Shown piece by piece: positions 18,936 through 27,563 of a stretch of DNA of 64,000 nt. Below the pieces are notes generated by a model that saw nothing but the letters and a program-made list of their open reading frames with translations, made no database searches and was not told the origin of the DNA. Position 1 is the stretch's first letter; the number at the start of each line of letters is the position of its first letter. The DNA is from Neptunitalea chrysea (GTDB lineage: Bacteria > Bacteroidota > Bacteroidia > Flavobacteriales > Flavobacteriaceae): contig NZ_BRVP01000017.1 of assembly GCF_027924145.1 (NCBI RefSeq), forward strand, positions 22,757 through 86,756, written 5' to 3'. The position numbers were made by a program, and so were the translations under genes.

Positions 18936-19123
18936 CTTTGTTTACTTGTATAAACTTTAACTCCATATAGTAACCCAATAACAAATACCGGAATTACCCA
19001 TGCATCAATTGGTAAACCCACAGGTACCGGAGCACTTGTTGGTTGCGGAACTGGAGGAATATTATCTCCAAAAACTGCCACACTAAAAAGCATAGCTATT
19101 AAAACATTTATCTTAGTACTCAT
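18926..19123 (-). CDS. Small exported/membrane protein (signal peptide plus TM, Pro-rich)
   Basis: Starting at the ATG at 19123, 65 residues: MSTKINVLIAMLFSVAVFG (signal-like hydrophobic segment), a Pro-rich spacer (NIPPVPQPTSAPVPVGLPID) and a second hydrophobic segment, AWVIPVFVIGLLYGVKVY, with a short basic tail. Small proteins of this layout are common in Flavobacteriaceae and are mostly uncharacterised. It converges on ribE with only 3 nt between stops. Confidence 0.6.
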   Translation of the reverse strand: MSTKINVLIAMLFSVAVFGDNIPPVPQPTSAPVPVGLPIDAWVIPVFVIGLLYGVKVYTSKQRAV

Positions 19124-19372
19124 ATACATACAGTAACAAACTAAATACAAAATTAGAAATATTTTTAGACGTAGCGTTAAAAAATCGTCTAAGAACCATA
19201 AAATTTAGGTAAAGTTTATATTTCAATCGGTGAACAACAAATTATCCGTATCCGAAAAAAACATCGCTTTTCAGATTTAAAAACCACTATATTTTATTTA
19301 TTCGTAATTTTTACCCCTATTTTCAATACCTCCTCTTAAAAAACACAAGATCATTTTTTCATTTTCATAAAA

Positions 19373-19407
19373 TTGACTAGGATTTTAAAATAAAACCTAT
19401 ATATTTG
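19373..19407 (+). promoter_or_regulatory. Putative kduI promoter (TTG ... TATATTTG)
   Basis: TTG at 19373-19375 and TATATTTG at 19400-19407, a match to the Bacteroidota -33/-7 pattern with a slightly long 24-nt spacer. The start codon lies 31 nt after the -7 element, and the operator overlaps it. Confidence 0.5.
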
Positions 19408-19424
19408 TGTAATCGATTACACAA
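19405..19424. promoter_or_regulatory. Perfect LacI-type operator before kduI
   Basis: TTGTGTAATCGATTACACAA is a perfect 20-bp palindrome with a central CG, typical of LacI/GalR operators. It overlaps the -7 element and probable transcription start, so repression is expected. Near-identical cores are found before the GH28-susCD operon and lacI in the same locus. Confidence 0.75.
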
Positions 19425-19437
19425 AACTTCGTTTATC

Positions 19438-20274
19438 ATGACAAAACACGAATTTAGATATGCATCTCACCCTGTAGACGCCAGATCTTATGGAACAGAT
19501 GAATTACGGAATCATTTTCTTATAGAAACCTTATTTACAGCAAACACTATTTCATTAACCTATTCTATGTATGACAGGTACATTGTGGGTGGTGCAATGC
19601 CTGCTTCAGAACCTTTAAAACTTGAAACCATTCCTTATTTAAAATCTGAAAATTTCTTAGATAGAAGAGAAATGGGAATTATAAATGTTGGTGGTAAAGG
19701 TAAGGTAACTGTAGATGGTGACGTTTTTGAACTTGCTAAAAAAGAAGCTTTATACATAGGTAAAGAATGTAAAGAAGTACTTTTTGAAAATGTAGACGGA
19801 GAACAAGCTTTATTCTATATCAACTCTGCTCCTGCTCATAAAAAGTTTCCAAATAAGAAAGTAGGGAAAGAAGATGCTGAAGTTATTGAACTTGGCGATG
19901 AAAAATATGCTAACAAACGTATCTTGAATAAATTATTGGTAAATAGTATTGTAGAAACCTGTCAGTTACAAATGGGACTAACAGAATTATTATCTGGAAA
20001 TGTTTGGAATACCATGCCAGCACATACCCACAGCAGACGTATGGAGGCTTACTTCTATTTTGATTTAGAAGAAGGACAAACCGTTTCTCATTTCATGGGA
20101 GAACCAGAGCACACACGACACATTTTTATGCAAAGCAATCAGGCGGTATTGTCACCGGAATGGTCTATACACTCTGGTAGTGGCACATCTAACTACTCGT
20201 TTATTTGGGGTATGGCAGGTGAAAATCTAGATTACGGAGATATGGACTTTTGTGCACCTGATCAGTTAAAATAA
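19438..20274 (+). CDS. kduI: 5-dehydro-4-deoxy-D-glucuronate isomerase
   Basis: The ATG at 19438 gives MTKHEFRYASHPVDARSYGT and 278 residues, the family length; the track frame to 19405 would start inside the promoter. The cupin metal site is MPAHTHSRRMEAYFYFDL. KduI isomerises 4-deoxy-L-threo-5-hexosulose uronate (from unsaturated uronates) to 3-deoxy-D-glycero-2,5-hexodiulosonate. It starts the catabolic operon kduI-kduD-uxaC-kdgK-eda and is preceded by the LacI-type operator. Confidence 0.96.
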   Translation: MTKHEFRYASHPVDARSYGTDELRNHFLIETLFTANTISLTYSMYDRYIVGGAMPASEPLKLETIPYLKSENFLDRREMGIINVGGKGKVTVDGDVFELAKKEALYIGKECKEVLFENVDGEQALFYINSAPAHKKFPNKKVGKEDAEVIELGDEKYANKRILNKLLVNSIVETCQLQMGLTELLSGNVWNTMPAHTHSRRMEAYFYFDLEEGQTVSHFMGEPEHTRHIFMQSNQAVLSPEWSIHSGSGTSNYSFIWGMAGENLDYGDMDFCAPDQLK

Positions 20275-20276
20275 CA

Positions 20277-20344
20277 GTAAACAACTTCGGAGCATGTACA
20301 CGAAGAATATATAAGAATCAAATTTAAATCTCGATTATCGAGCA
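20277..20344 (+). repeat. Diverged copy of the dispersed repeat in the kduI-kduD gap
   Basis: The gap after the kduI stop shares the pattern AAC-ACTTCGG-GCA-G-CACGAA with copies A (6802-6896) and B (63792-63853) and ends in the stem CTCGATTATCGAG. It is more diverged than the other two. Confidence 0.35.
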
Positions 20345-20359
20345 AAACCAAAACCAAGC

Positions 20360-21145
20360 ATGTATTTATTTGATCTTAAAAATAAAAGAGCCCTTATTAC
20401 AGGAGCAACCCACGGACTAGGAATGGCGATGGCAGAAGGATTAGGAGATGCCGGTGCAGAGTTAATTATTACCAGCACCACGCCTTCTAAGATAGAAAAT
20501 GCCTTAGCACATTACAAAGCCAAAGGGTATAAAGTATCGGGGTTCATATTTGATGTCACCGATGAAAAAGTAGCAGCCGAGAAGGTTGCCGAAATAGAAG
20601 AAACTATAGGAACTATAGATATATTGATTAACAACGCGGGCATTATTAAAAGGGTTCCTGCCGAAAACATGGAAATAGCAGATTTCAGACAGGTAATTGA
20701 CGTAGATTTGGTAGGCCCCTTTATAATGGCTCAATTAGTAGGACGACGTATGATTGAACGTAAAGAAGGTAAAATCATAAATATCTGTTCTATGATGAGT
20801 GAATTGGGTAGAAATACGGTTTCTGCTTATGCCGCGGCTAAAGGAGGTTTAAAAATGCTTACCCGAAACCTAGCAACCGAATGGGCTAAACACAACATTC
20901 AGGTAAATGGTATAGGTCCGGGTTACTTTGCTACCTCGCAAACAGCTCCTATAAGACATGACGGACATCCGTTTAACGATTTCATAATAAACCGCACACC
21001 AACCGGACGTTGGGGTAACCCAGAAGATTTACAAGGAACTACCGTTTTCCTTGCTTCTAAAGCTAGTGATTTTGTAAACGGACAAATTATATATGTTGAT
21101 GGTGGAATTTTAGCCACTATCGGAAAACCGAGTAACGAACAATAA
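20360..21145 (+). CDS. kduD: 2-deoxy-D-gluconate 3-dehydrogenase / KduD (SDR)
   Basis: A 261-residue short-chain dehydrogenase. The NAD(P) motif TGATHGLG spans about 14-21, NNAG is at 91-94, and the catalytic set is S144, Y157, K161 (SAYAAAKGG). KduD reduces 2,5-diketo-3-deoxygluconate to 2-keto-3-deoxygluconate (KDG). It sits 85 bp after kduI, where this step belongs. An alternative name, gluconate 5-dehydrogenase, is less likely given context. Confidence 0.92.
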   Translation: MYLFDLKNKRALITGATHGLGMAMAEGLGDAGAELIITSTTPSKIENALAHYKAKGYKVSGFIFDVTDEKVAAEKVAEIEETIGTIDILINNAGIIKRVPAENMEIADFRQVIDVDLVGPFIMAQLVGRRMIERKEGKIINICSMMSELGRNTVSAYAAAKGGLKMLTRNLATEWAKHNIQVNGIGPGYFATSQTAPIRHDGHPFNDFIINRTPTGRWGNPEDLQGTTVFLASKASDFVNGQIIYVDGGILATIGKPSNEQ

Positions 21146-21157
21146 AAGTTAGTACAA

Positions 21158-22591
21158 ATGAGTAAACCATTTATACATGATGATTTTTTACTGGAAAACA
21201 GTTTTGCACAAGAACTGTATCACAACTACGCCAGTAAAATGCCTATTATAGATTACCACTGTCATTTAACTCCTAATGACATTGCGAACAATACACAGTT
21301 TGAAAACATTACCAAAGTATGGATTTATGGCGATCATTATAAATGGAGAGCCATGCGTGCTTTAGGCGTTAACGAGCGCTTTATTACAGGTGATGCTACT
21401 GATAAAGAAAAATTTACACAGTGGGCTAAAACAGTTCCATATACGATGCGTAATCCGCTGTATCATTGGACACACCTAGAGCTGGCACGTTACTTTAATG
21501 TAACCGATCTGCTTACCGAAAAAACAGCTGATGCTATCTATGCTACTGCTGCAGAGCAATTAAATGCTCCCGAATATAGCTGTTTAGGGCTTCTAAACAA
21601 AATGAATGTAGAAACAGTATGTACTACCGAAGACCCTACCGATACCTTGCAATACCATCAGCAGTTTGCTAACAACGAAGAGAGTAACTTGTATATGAGT
21701 ACCTCTTTTAGACCAGATAAATCTATTTTAATTGATACAGAAACCTATATTGATTACATTAACACATTAGGTGAAGCAGCAGATATAGAGATTAGCACCT
21801 ATGACGATTTAAAAGTAGTATTGCGCAAGCGTATTGAATACTTCCACAAGAATGGTTGTAAACTATCTGATCATGGACTTAATTACATTCCTTTTGAGGA
21901 ATATACCGAAAACGAAATAGCTGCTATTTTCTTAAAAAGATTAGATGGCAAGCCATTACAAAAAATAGAATCACATAAGTTTCAAACTGCCTTATTGGTA
22001 TTTCTTGCAGAAACCTATCATGAATTTGGATGGGTACAGCAATTTCACTTAGGAGCGCTTAGAAACAACAACAAACGTATGCTAAGTTTATTAGGTCCTG
22101 ATACTGGTTGGGATTCTATTGGAGACTACTCGCAAGCTGAAAACTTATCGAAGTTTTTAAATCGATTAGATGGTAAAGACAAGCTAACAAAAACTATCCT
22201 ATACAACCTAAATCCTGCCGACAATGAAGTATTAGCCACAATGATTGGTAACTTTAACGATGGAACTGTGAAAGGGAAGGTTCAATTTGGTTCAGGATGG
22301 TGGTTCTTAGATCAAAAAGACGGAATTATTAAACAAGTAAATGCCCTCTCTAATATGGGACTTTTAAGTTGCTTTATTGGTATGCTTACCGATTCAAGAA
22401 GCTTTTTGTCGTTCCCTCGTCACGAATATTTTAGACGTGTTATTTGTAATCTGTTCGGAGACGAAATTCAGAGAGGAGAATTACCAAATGATATCGAATG
22501 GATTGGTAAAATCGTTCAGGATATCTGTTATAACAATGCCAAGGAATATTTCAATTTTCCGGTAAAGGCAACTAAAGAAGTAGTAATTTAA
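21158..22591 (+). CDS. uxaC: Glucuronate/galacturonate isomerase
   Basis: A 477-residue amidohydrolase-fold isomerase. The metal motif IDYHCHLTPNDIANN is near residue 33, and SGWWFLDQKDGI and LTDSRSFLSFPRHEYFRR are the late family motifs. It converts galacturonate to tagaturonate (and glucuronate to fructuronate). Twelve nt follow kduD, so it is in the same operon. Confidence 0.96.
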   Translation: MSKPFIHDDFLLENSFAQELYHNYASKMPIIDYHCHLTPNDIANNTQFENITKVWIYGDHYKWRAMRALGVNERFITGDATDKEKFTQWAKTVPYTMRNPLYHWTHLELARYFNVTDLLTEKTADAIYATAAEQLNAPEYSCLGLLNKMNVETVCTTEDPTDTLQYHQQFANNEESNLYMSTSFRPDKSILIDTETYIDYINTLGEAADIEISTYDDLKVVLRKRIEYFHKNGCKLSDHGLNYIPFEEYTENEIAAIFLKRLDGKPLQKIESHKFQTALLVFLAETYHEFGWVQQFHLGALRNNNKRMLSLLGPDTGWDSIGDYSQAENLSKFLNRLDGKDKLTKTILYNLNPADNEVLATMIGNFNDGTVKGKVQFGSGWWFLDQKDGIIKQVNALSNMGLLSCFIGMLTDSRSFLSFPRHEYFRRVICNLFGDEIQRGELPNDIEWIGKIVQDICYNNAKEYFNFPVKATKEVVI

Positions 22592-22602
22592 TTTCTAAGA
22601 CA

Positions 22603-23613
22603 TTGAAAAAGATTGTAGCATTAGGTGAGCTTTTATTACGTCTTTCTACCAAAGACTATCTTAAATTTTCTCAAGTAAATGAGTTTAATGCAGACTTTGG
22701 TGGTAGCGAGTTAAATGTACTTACAAGTATTGCCAAGTTTGGCCTGCCTGTAGAATTTATTACCCGCTTACCCAAGAACGATATTGGGGAAAGTGCTCTC
22801 ATGGAAATGAACAAATATAAAGTTGGTACAGACTTTATACCTATGGGTGGTGATCGTTTGGGTATTTACTTTTTAGAAAAAGGAGCCTCAATACGTGGTA
22901 GTAAAATTGTATACGACCGTGCATACTCTTCCTTCTCTACCATTAAAAAAGGTATGATAAACTGGAAAGAAGTTTTTAAAGATGCCAACTGGTTTCATTG
23001 GTCGGGTATTACACCAGGGGTTTCTCAAGATGCAGCTGATGTTTGCATGGAAGCCATTGAGGTAGCTAATGAAATGGGATTAACCGTATCTACCGATTTT
23101 AATTACCGCGCTAATCTTTGGAACTATGGAAAATCTCCGAAAGAAATTATGGAGCCTATGGTGGCCAAATGTCATGTAGTATTGGCGGGTGATTATGCCT
23201 CTAAACAATACTTTGATATAGAACCCGAAGGCACTACCGAAAAAGAATTACTGGTTTCTTTATGCGAAAAGCTAAAAGACAGATTTAATAGTATTCAAAA
23301 AATTGCCATTACCAACCGTGGTAGTATTAGTGCATCGCACAACACTTGGTCGGCTGTTTTATATGATGGTAAACAATTACATGAATCTGAATCGTACAAC
23401 ATCACTCATATTGTAGACCGCATTGGTGCCGGCGATAGTTTTATGGGAGCTTTAATCTATGGATTAAACACCTATGACGACGCTACTGCTTTAAACTTTG
23501 CTGTAGCAGCATCGTGTTTAAAACATACCATTTACGGAGATGCTAATTTGGTTTCTAAAGAAGAAGTAGAAAACCTAATGGGTGGCGATCAATCTGGAAG
23601 AGTACAACGATAA
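22603..23613 (+). CDS. kdgK: 2-keto-3-deoxygluconate kinase (PfkB family), TTG start
   Basis: A 336-residue PfkB sugar kinase. The N-terminus is MKKIVALGELLLRLST and the catalytic motif is VDRIGAGDSFMGALIYGL. It phosphorylates KDG to KDPG. The only sensible start is TTG at 22603-22605, since no in-frame ATG lies between the uxaC stop and it, and the next ATG (codon 67) would remove the first strands of the fold. The gap to uxaC is 11 nt. Confidence 0.93.
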   Translation: MKKIVALGELLLRLSTKDYLKFSQVNEFNADFGGSELNVLTSIAKFGLPVEFITRLPKNDIGESALMEMNKYKVGTDFIPMGGDRLGIYFLEKGASIRGSKIVYDRAYSSFSTIKKGMINWKEVFKDANWFHWSGITPGVSQDAADVCMEAIEVANEMGLTVSTDFNYRANLWNYGKSPKEIMEPMVAKCHVVLAGDYASKQYFDIEPEGTTEKELLVSLCEKLKDRFNSIQKIAITNRGSISASHNTWSAVLYDGKQLHESESYNITHIVDRIGAGDSFMGALIYGLNTYDDATALNFAVAASCLKHTIYGDANLVSKEEVENLMGGDQSGRVQR

Positions 23614-23625
23614 AACTAACAACTA

Positions 23626-24297
23626 ATGAAAATATATTCACGAATAGAGGTTACCTTAACAATGGAAGAAACAGGACTGGTTCCGCTCTTCTACCATCCA
23701 AATGCAGAGGTAATGAAAAAAGTAGTAAAAGCATGTTATGACGGTGGCGCTCGGTTATTTGAGTTTACTGCTCGTGGTGCTTTTGCACACGAAGTGTTTA
23801 CCTCATTAATAAAATACTGTGAAACCGAATGTCCTGATCTTATTTTGGGAGTAGGTTCTGTAACCGATGCAGCAGCAGCTTCTATGTATATGCAATTAGG
23901 AGCCAGCTTTATTGTAACTCCTGTGCTTAGAGAAGATATAGCTATTGTATGCAACCGTAGAAAAATATTATGGTCGCCAGGGTGTGCTACCCTAACAGAA
24001 ATAGCAAAAGCAGAAGAATTGGGTTGCGAAGTAGTAAAACTATTCCCGGGAGGCACTTATGGAGCCAACTTTGTAAAGGCTATTAAAGGCCCATGTCCAT
24101 GGACTAAAATTATGCCTACAGGTGGCGTTGCTCCAACTGCCGAAAGTATTTCGGAATGGTTTAATGCTGGAGTTACTTGTGTAGGCATGGGATCTAAACT
24201 AATAACCAACGATTTAGTTGCAACTAACGATTATAAAGCCCTTGAGGATAAAGTGTCTAATGCACTTCAACTCATAAAAGATTTTAAAAATATATAA
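23626..24297 (+). CDS. eda: KDPG / KHG aldolase
   Basis: A 223-residue class I aldolase. The Schiff-base lysine is K138 (CEVVKLFPGG), with E46 (LFEFTAR) and R50 at the expected spacing. It splits KDPG into pyruvate and glyceraldehyde-3-phosphate, joining all uronate branches to central metabolism. It lies 12 nt after kdgK and ends the five-gene operon. Confidence 0.95.
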   Translation: MKIYSRIEVTLTMEETGLVPLFYHPNAEVMKKVVKACYDGGARLFEFTARGAFAHEVFTSLIKYCETECPDLILGVGSVTDAAAASMYMQLGASFIVTPVLREDIAIVCNRRKILWSPGCATLTEIAKAEELGCEVVKLFPGGTYGANFVKAIKGPCPWTKIMPTGGVAPTAESISEWFNAGVTCVGMGSKLITNDLVATNDYKALEDKVSNALQLIKDFKNI

Positions 24298-24375
24298 AGT
24301 AAAGAAATACCTTTTTTAAACGGTCTTCATTACTAAAAACACCCCATTTGGGTTCAGACAATATATAGTATAACC

Positions 24376-24389
24376 CGAAAACGATTTCG
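24376..24389. promoter_or_regulatory. Possible second operator before the hexuronate transporter
   Basis: CGAAAACGATTTCG is a 6-of-7 palindrome centred on CG, a LacI-like shape, but its half-sites differ from the kduI operator. It lies 98 nt before the MFS gene, so it may bind a second regulator. Confidence 0.3.
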
Positions 24390-24487
24390 AAACGCAATGT
24401 TCTTATAAATAACAAATTATAATAACCAATATCACTCAAGTCTTTTGAAAACATTAAGGTTTGGGCAAAAAAACATAACATTACATT

Positions 24488-25921
24488 ATGAAAACAAAAA
24501 TCAAAACACCAACAAATTTCCGGTGGACCATATGTGCCATGCTCTTTGCAGCAACCACGATCAATTATATGGATCGTCAGGTATTATCGCTCACTTGGGC
24601 TAACAACATTGCACCCGAATTTCATTGGACCAATAATGATTATGGTAATATCACTGCACTATTCTCTATATTTTATGCTGTTAGTATGCTAATAGCAGGG
24701 CCATTAGTAGATAAGCTTGGTACTAAAAAAGGATTTTTGTGGGCTATTGGAATTTGGTCTTTAGGAGCTTGTTTACATGCCTTCTCAGGTATCTGTACCG
24801 CTGGTTATCTTACAGGTGAATGGACACTTAGTTTTTCTAATGCTAAAGAAATTATTGCCACCGTTGGTGATGTTGGTGCTGTTGTTTCGGTAAGTGTTAC
24901 TTTTTTTATATTCTCTCGTTTAGTGTTGGCATTTGGTGAAGCTGGTAACTTTCCGGCTGCTATTAAAACCACTGCCGAGTATTTTCCTAAAAAAGACCGT
25001 GCTTTTGCTACCAGTATTTTTAATGCAGGTGCGGCAGTAGGAGCCTTAGGCGCACCACTAACCATACCGTTTATTGCACAAGCTTACGGATGGGAAATGG
25101 CTTTTATTATCATTGGTGCTCTAGGATTTATATGGATGGGTGTATGGATATTTGTATACGATAAACCTGAAAATAGTAAGAAAGTTTCTAAAGAAGAGTT
25201 AGCCTATATTCAACAAGATAACGATCAAGACGAACCTAAAGATTCTTCTAAAAAAACAGGTGTTAGTATTTTAAAATGTTTAAATTATAAACAAACTTGG
25301 GTATTTCTAGTAGGTAAATTTATGACTGATGGTATTTGGTGGTTTTTCTTATTCTGGACTCCTGCTTACCTTAGTTCTATCTATGATATGAACGACCAAG
25401 AGATAGCACTTCCTCTTTTTGTACTATATGCTATTACTTTTCTATCTATTGCAGGTGGGTATTTACCAACCTACTTGGTAAATAAAGGAAAACATCCTTT
25501 TGATGCACGTATTAAATCGATGCTTATTTTTGCCTTTTTACCGCTACTAACACTTTTTGCACAACCTTTAGGACATATTACCTATTGGATTCCTGTTATA
25601 ATTATTGGTATTGCAGGAGCTGCTCACCAATCATGGTCTGCCAACATTTTCTCAGTAGTAGGTGATTTATTTCCTAGAAGAGCTATTGCTACTGTAACTG
25701 GAATGGGAGGTCTAGCAGGTGGTATCGGATCGTTTTTCATTAACAAAGGTTCTGGGATGTTATTTGATTATGCAGACATCAATAAAATGAAATTTGTTGG
25801 ATTTGAAGGATTAGAAGCTGGGTATTTTATTATTTTCTGCGTATGTGCCGTAGCCTATATAATTGCCTGGGGAGCCATGAAAGCTATTTTACCAAAATAC
25901 AAACCAGTAACCGATTTATAA
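24488..25921 (+). CDS. MFS hexuronate transporter (ExuT-like)
   Basis: A 477-residue major-facilitator protein with about 12 hydrophobic segments. It has the ACS-family signature TTINYMDRQVLS near residue 25 and the loop motif GPLVDKLGTKKGF. The central part GEAGNFPAAIKTTAEYFP fits hexuronate/anion:cation symporters. It imports galacturonate/glucuronate across the inner membrane. It has an unusual insert between the second and third segments (about residues 95-140) that makes it longer than ExuT (about 430). Confidence 0.9.
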   Translation: MKTKIKTPTNFRWTICAMLFAATTINYMDRQVLSLTWANNIAPEFHWTNNDYGNITALFSIFYAVSMLIAGPLVDKLGTKKGFLWAIGIWSLGACLHAFSGICTAGYLTGEWTLSFSNAKEIIATVGDVGAVVSVSVTFFIFSRLVLAFGEAGNFPAAIKTTAEYFPKKDRAFATSIFNAGAAVGALGAPLTIPFIAQAYGWEMAFIIIGALGFIWMGVWIFVYDKPENSKKVSKEELAYIQQDNDQDEPKDSSKKTGVSILKCLNYKQTWVFLVGKFMTDGIWWFFLFWTPAYLSSIYDMNDQEIALPLFVLYAITFLSIAGGYLPTYLVNKGKHPFDARIKSMLIFAFLPLLTLFAQPLGHITYWIPVIIIGIAGAAHQSWSANIFSVVGDLFPRRAIATVTGMGGLAGGIGSFFINKGSGMLFDYADINKMKFVGFEGLEAGYFIIFCVCAVAYIIAWGAMKAILPKYKPVTDL

Positions 25922-25965
25922 TACCAAATAAATTTTAAGTATACAATTAAGTATAGTGCCTTACC

Positions 25966-25973
25966 TATTTTTG
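25966..25973 (+). promoter_or_regulatory. Putative -7 element (TATTTTTG) upstream of uxaB
   Basis: TATTTTTG matches TAnnTTTG, 112 nt before the uxaB ATG, giving a long leader that contains the 16-bp hairpin. No clear -33 TTG is seen. Confidence 0.4.
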
Positions 25974-26028
25974 TAGTTATATAAAAATAGTGTTGACTTT
26001 AGATTAATTAAAAAATGTATAAATACAG

Positions 26029-26063
26029 TCTAGCTGAAATAAAATGGTTTTATTTCAGCTAGA
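26029..26063 (+). terminator. 16-bp perfect hairpin before uxaB
   Basis: TCTAGCTGAAATAAAA pairs perfectly with its complement across the loop TGG, and no T tract follows. It is either the terminator of the transporter transcript or a structure in the uxaB leader, 22 nt before the uxaB start. Confidence 0.6.
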
Positions 26064-26084
26064 AATACGCAAAAACCAATTGAT

Positions 26085-27551
26085 ATGTCGGTAGAATCAA
26101 ATACAATATCCTTAAACAGAACCAATGTTGGTTTAGAAGAAAAATTACCGATAAAGGTAATTCAGTTTGGAGAAGGTAACTTCTTAAGAGCTTTTGTAGA
26201 TTACGCTATTCAGCAGTTAAACACAAAAGTTGGGAAAAATTTTGGCGTTGCAGTTGTGCAACCGATTGCACAAGGTATGGTGCACATGCTTGAAGAGCAA
26301 GATGGGCTCTATACTTTGTTTATGAAAGGGGTTAAAAAAGGACAAGAAATTCAGGAGAAAGAACTCATATCTAATATTGTTAAGTTAGTTAATCCGTATA
26401 ACGATTATACCGATTACCTATCGCTTGCAAAAGAAGAAGAATTAGAATTTATTATATCAAATACCACCGAAGCTGGTATTGCCTACGTGCCTACCGATAA
26501 ATTAAGTTTACAACCACCTTCATCATTTCCTGCTAAACTTACAGCATTACTTTTTGAACGCTTTAAGTTTTTTAACGGAGATACGGCAAAAGGACTTACT
26601 ATAATTCCTTGTGAATTGATTAACTATAATGCCGACACCCTAAAAGAAATCATCTTTAAATACACCGATAATTGGGATTTAGGTACCGAATTTAAAAAAT
26701 GGGTGACTGAAAGTTGTACTTTCCATAATACATTGGTAGACCGTATTGTACCAGGATACCCAAGAGATCAGATTTCAGAATACAATGCACAATTAAGCTA
26801 TAAAGATAACCTGATTGTTACTGCAGAAGTGTTTTTCTTATGGGTAATAGAAGGTGATGATAAATTAAAAGAGAAATTACCTTTTGACAAAACTGGTTTA
26901 GATGTATTGGTAGTGAAAGATATGCAACCCTACCGTACCCGTAAGGTGCGTATTTTAAATGGTGCACATACCAGTATGGTACCGTTTGGTTTGTTATATG
27001 GTAAGACCACGGTTAAAGAAACTGTAGATGACGAGTTTACGGGAGACTTTATACAAAAAGCAGTGTTTAAAGAAATTATAGAAATACTGGACATGGACAA
27101 AGCCGAGCTGGAAAAATTTGCAGATGAGGTATTCGACCGTTTTAGAAATCCATTTATTAAGCATAACCTTTCTAGCATTGCTTTAAACTCTATATCTAAA
27201 TTTAAAGTACGTGTGTTACCAAGTTTATTAGAATATGTAGACAAATTTGAAAAAGTACCTACACATTTAACCTTTGCTTTTGCGTGTTTAATACGTTTTT
27301 ACCAAGGTACTTGGAATAATGAAGCCTTACCAATTAATGACGATGCAGCCGTAGTAGACTTTATGAAGCAACTTTGGAAAGATAACAATCATGAAACCGT
27401 AGCTAAAAAAGCATTAGGTAATATAACTTTTTGGGAAAAAGACTTAAATCTTGTTAATGGTTTAACCAAGGCGGTAACATTAGCACTACAAGAAATAGAC
27501 CAGAATGGGGTAAAAACCGCCTACCAGAATTTTAGTCAATTATACAACTAA
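26085..27551 (+). CDS. uxaB: Tagaturonate reductase (altronate dehydrogenase)
   Basis: A 488-residue polyol/mannitol-dehydrogenase-type enzyme. The N-terminal cofactor region is KVIQFGEGNFLRAFVD, and the catalytic block is LNGAHTSMVPFGLLYG with EVFFLWVIEG before it. It reduces tagaturonate to altronate with NADH. It is next to uxaA (12-nt gap), giving the saturated galacturonate branch. Confidence 0.94.
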   Translation: MSVESNTISLNRTNVGLEEKLPIKVIQFGEGNFLRAFVDYAIQQLNTKVGKNFGVAVVQPIAQGMVHMLEEQDGLYTLFMKGVKKGQEIQEKELISNIVKLVNPYNDYTDYLSLAKEEELEFIISNTTEAGIAYVPTDKLSLQPPSSFPAKLTALLFERFKFFNGDTAKGLTIIPCELINYNADTLKEIIFKYTDNWDLGTEFKKWVTESCTFHNTLVDRIVPGYPRDQISEYNAQLSYKDNLIVTAEVFFLWVIEGDDKLKEKLPFDKTGLDVLVVKDMQPYRTRKVRILNGAHTSMVPFGLLYGKTTVKETVDDEFTGDFIQKAVFKEIIEILDMDKAELEKFADEVFDRFRNPFIKHNLSSIALNSISKFKVRVLPSLLEYVDKFEKVPTHLTFAFACLIRFYQGTWNNEALPINDDAAVVDFMKQLWKDNNHETVAKKALGNITFWEKDLNLVNGLTKAVTLALQEIDQNGVKTAYQNFSQLYN

Positions 27552-27563
27552 TACTAGTGTAGC

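Larger units (their letters stand above)
19124..19437. other. Intergenic region upstream of kduI
   Basis: 314 bp with no ORF. The first part is AT-rich and featureless. The last 70 bp hold the kduI promoter and LacI-type operator listed separately. Confidence 0.6.
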
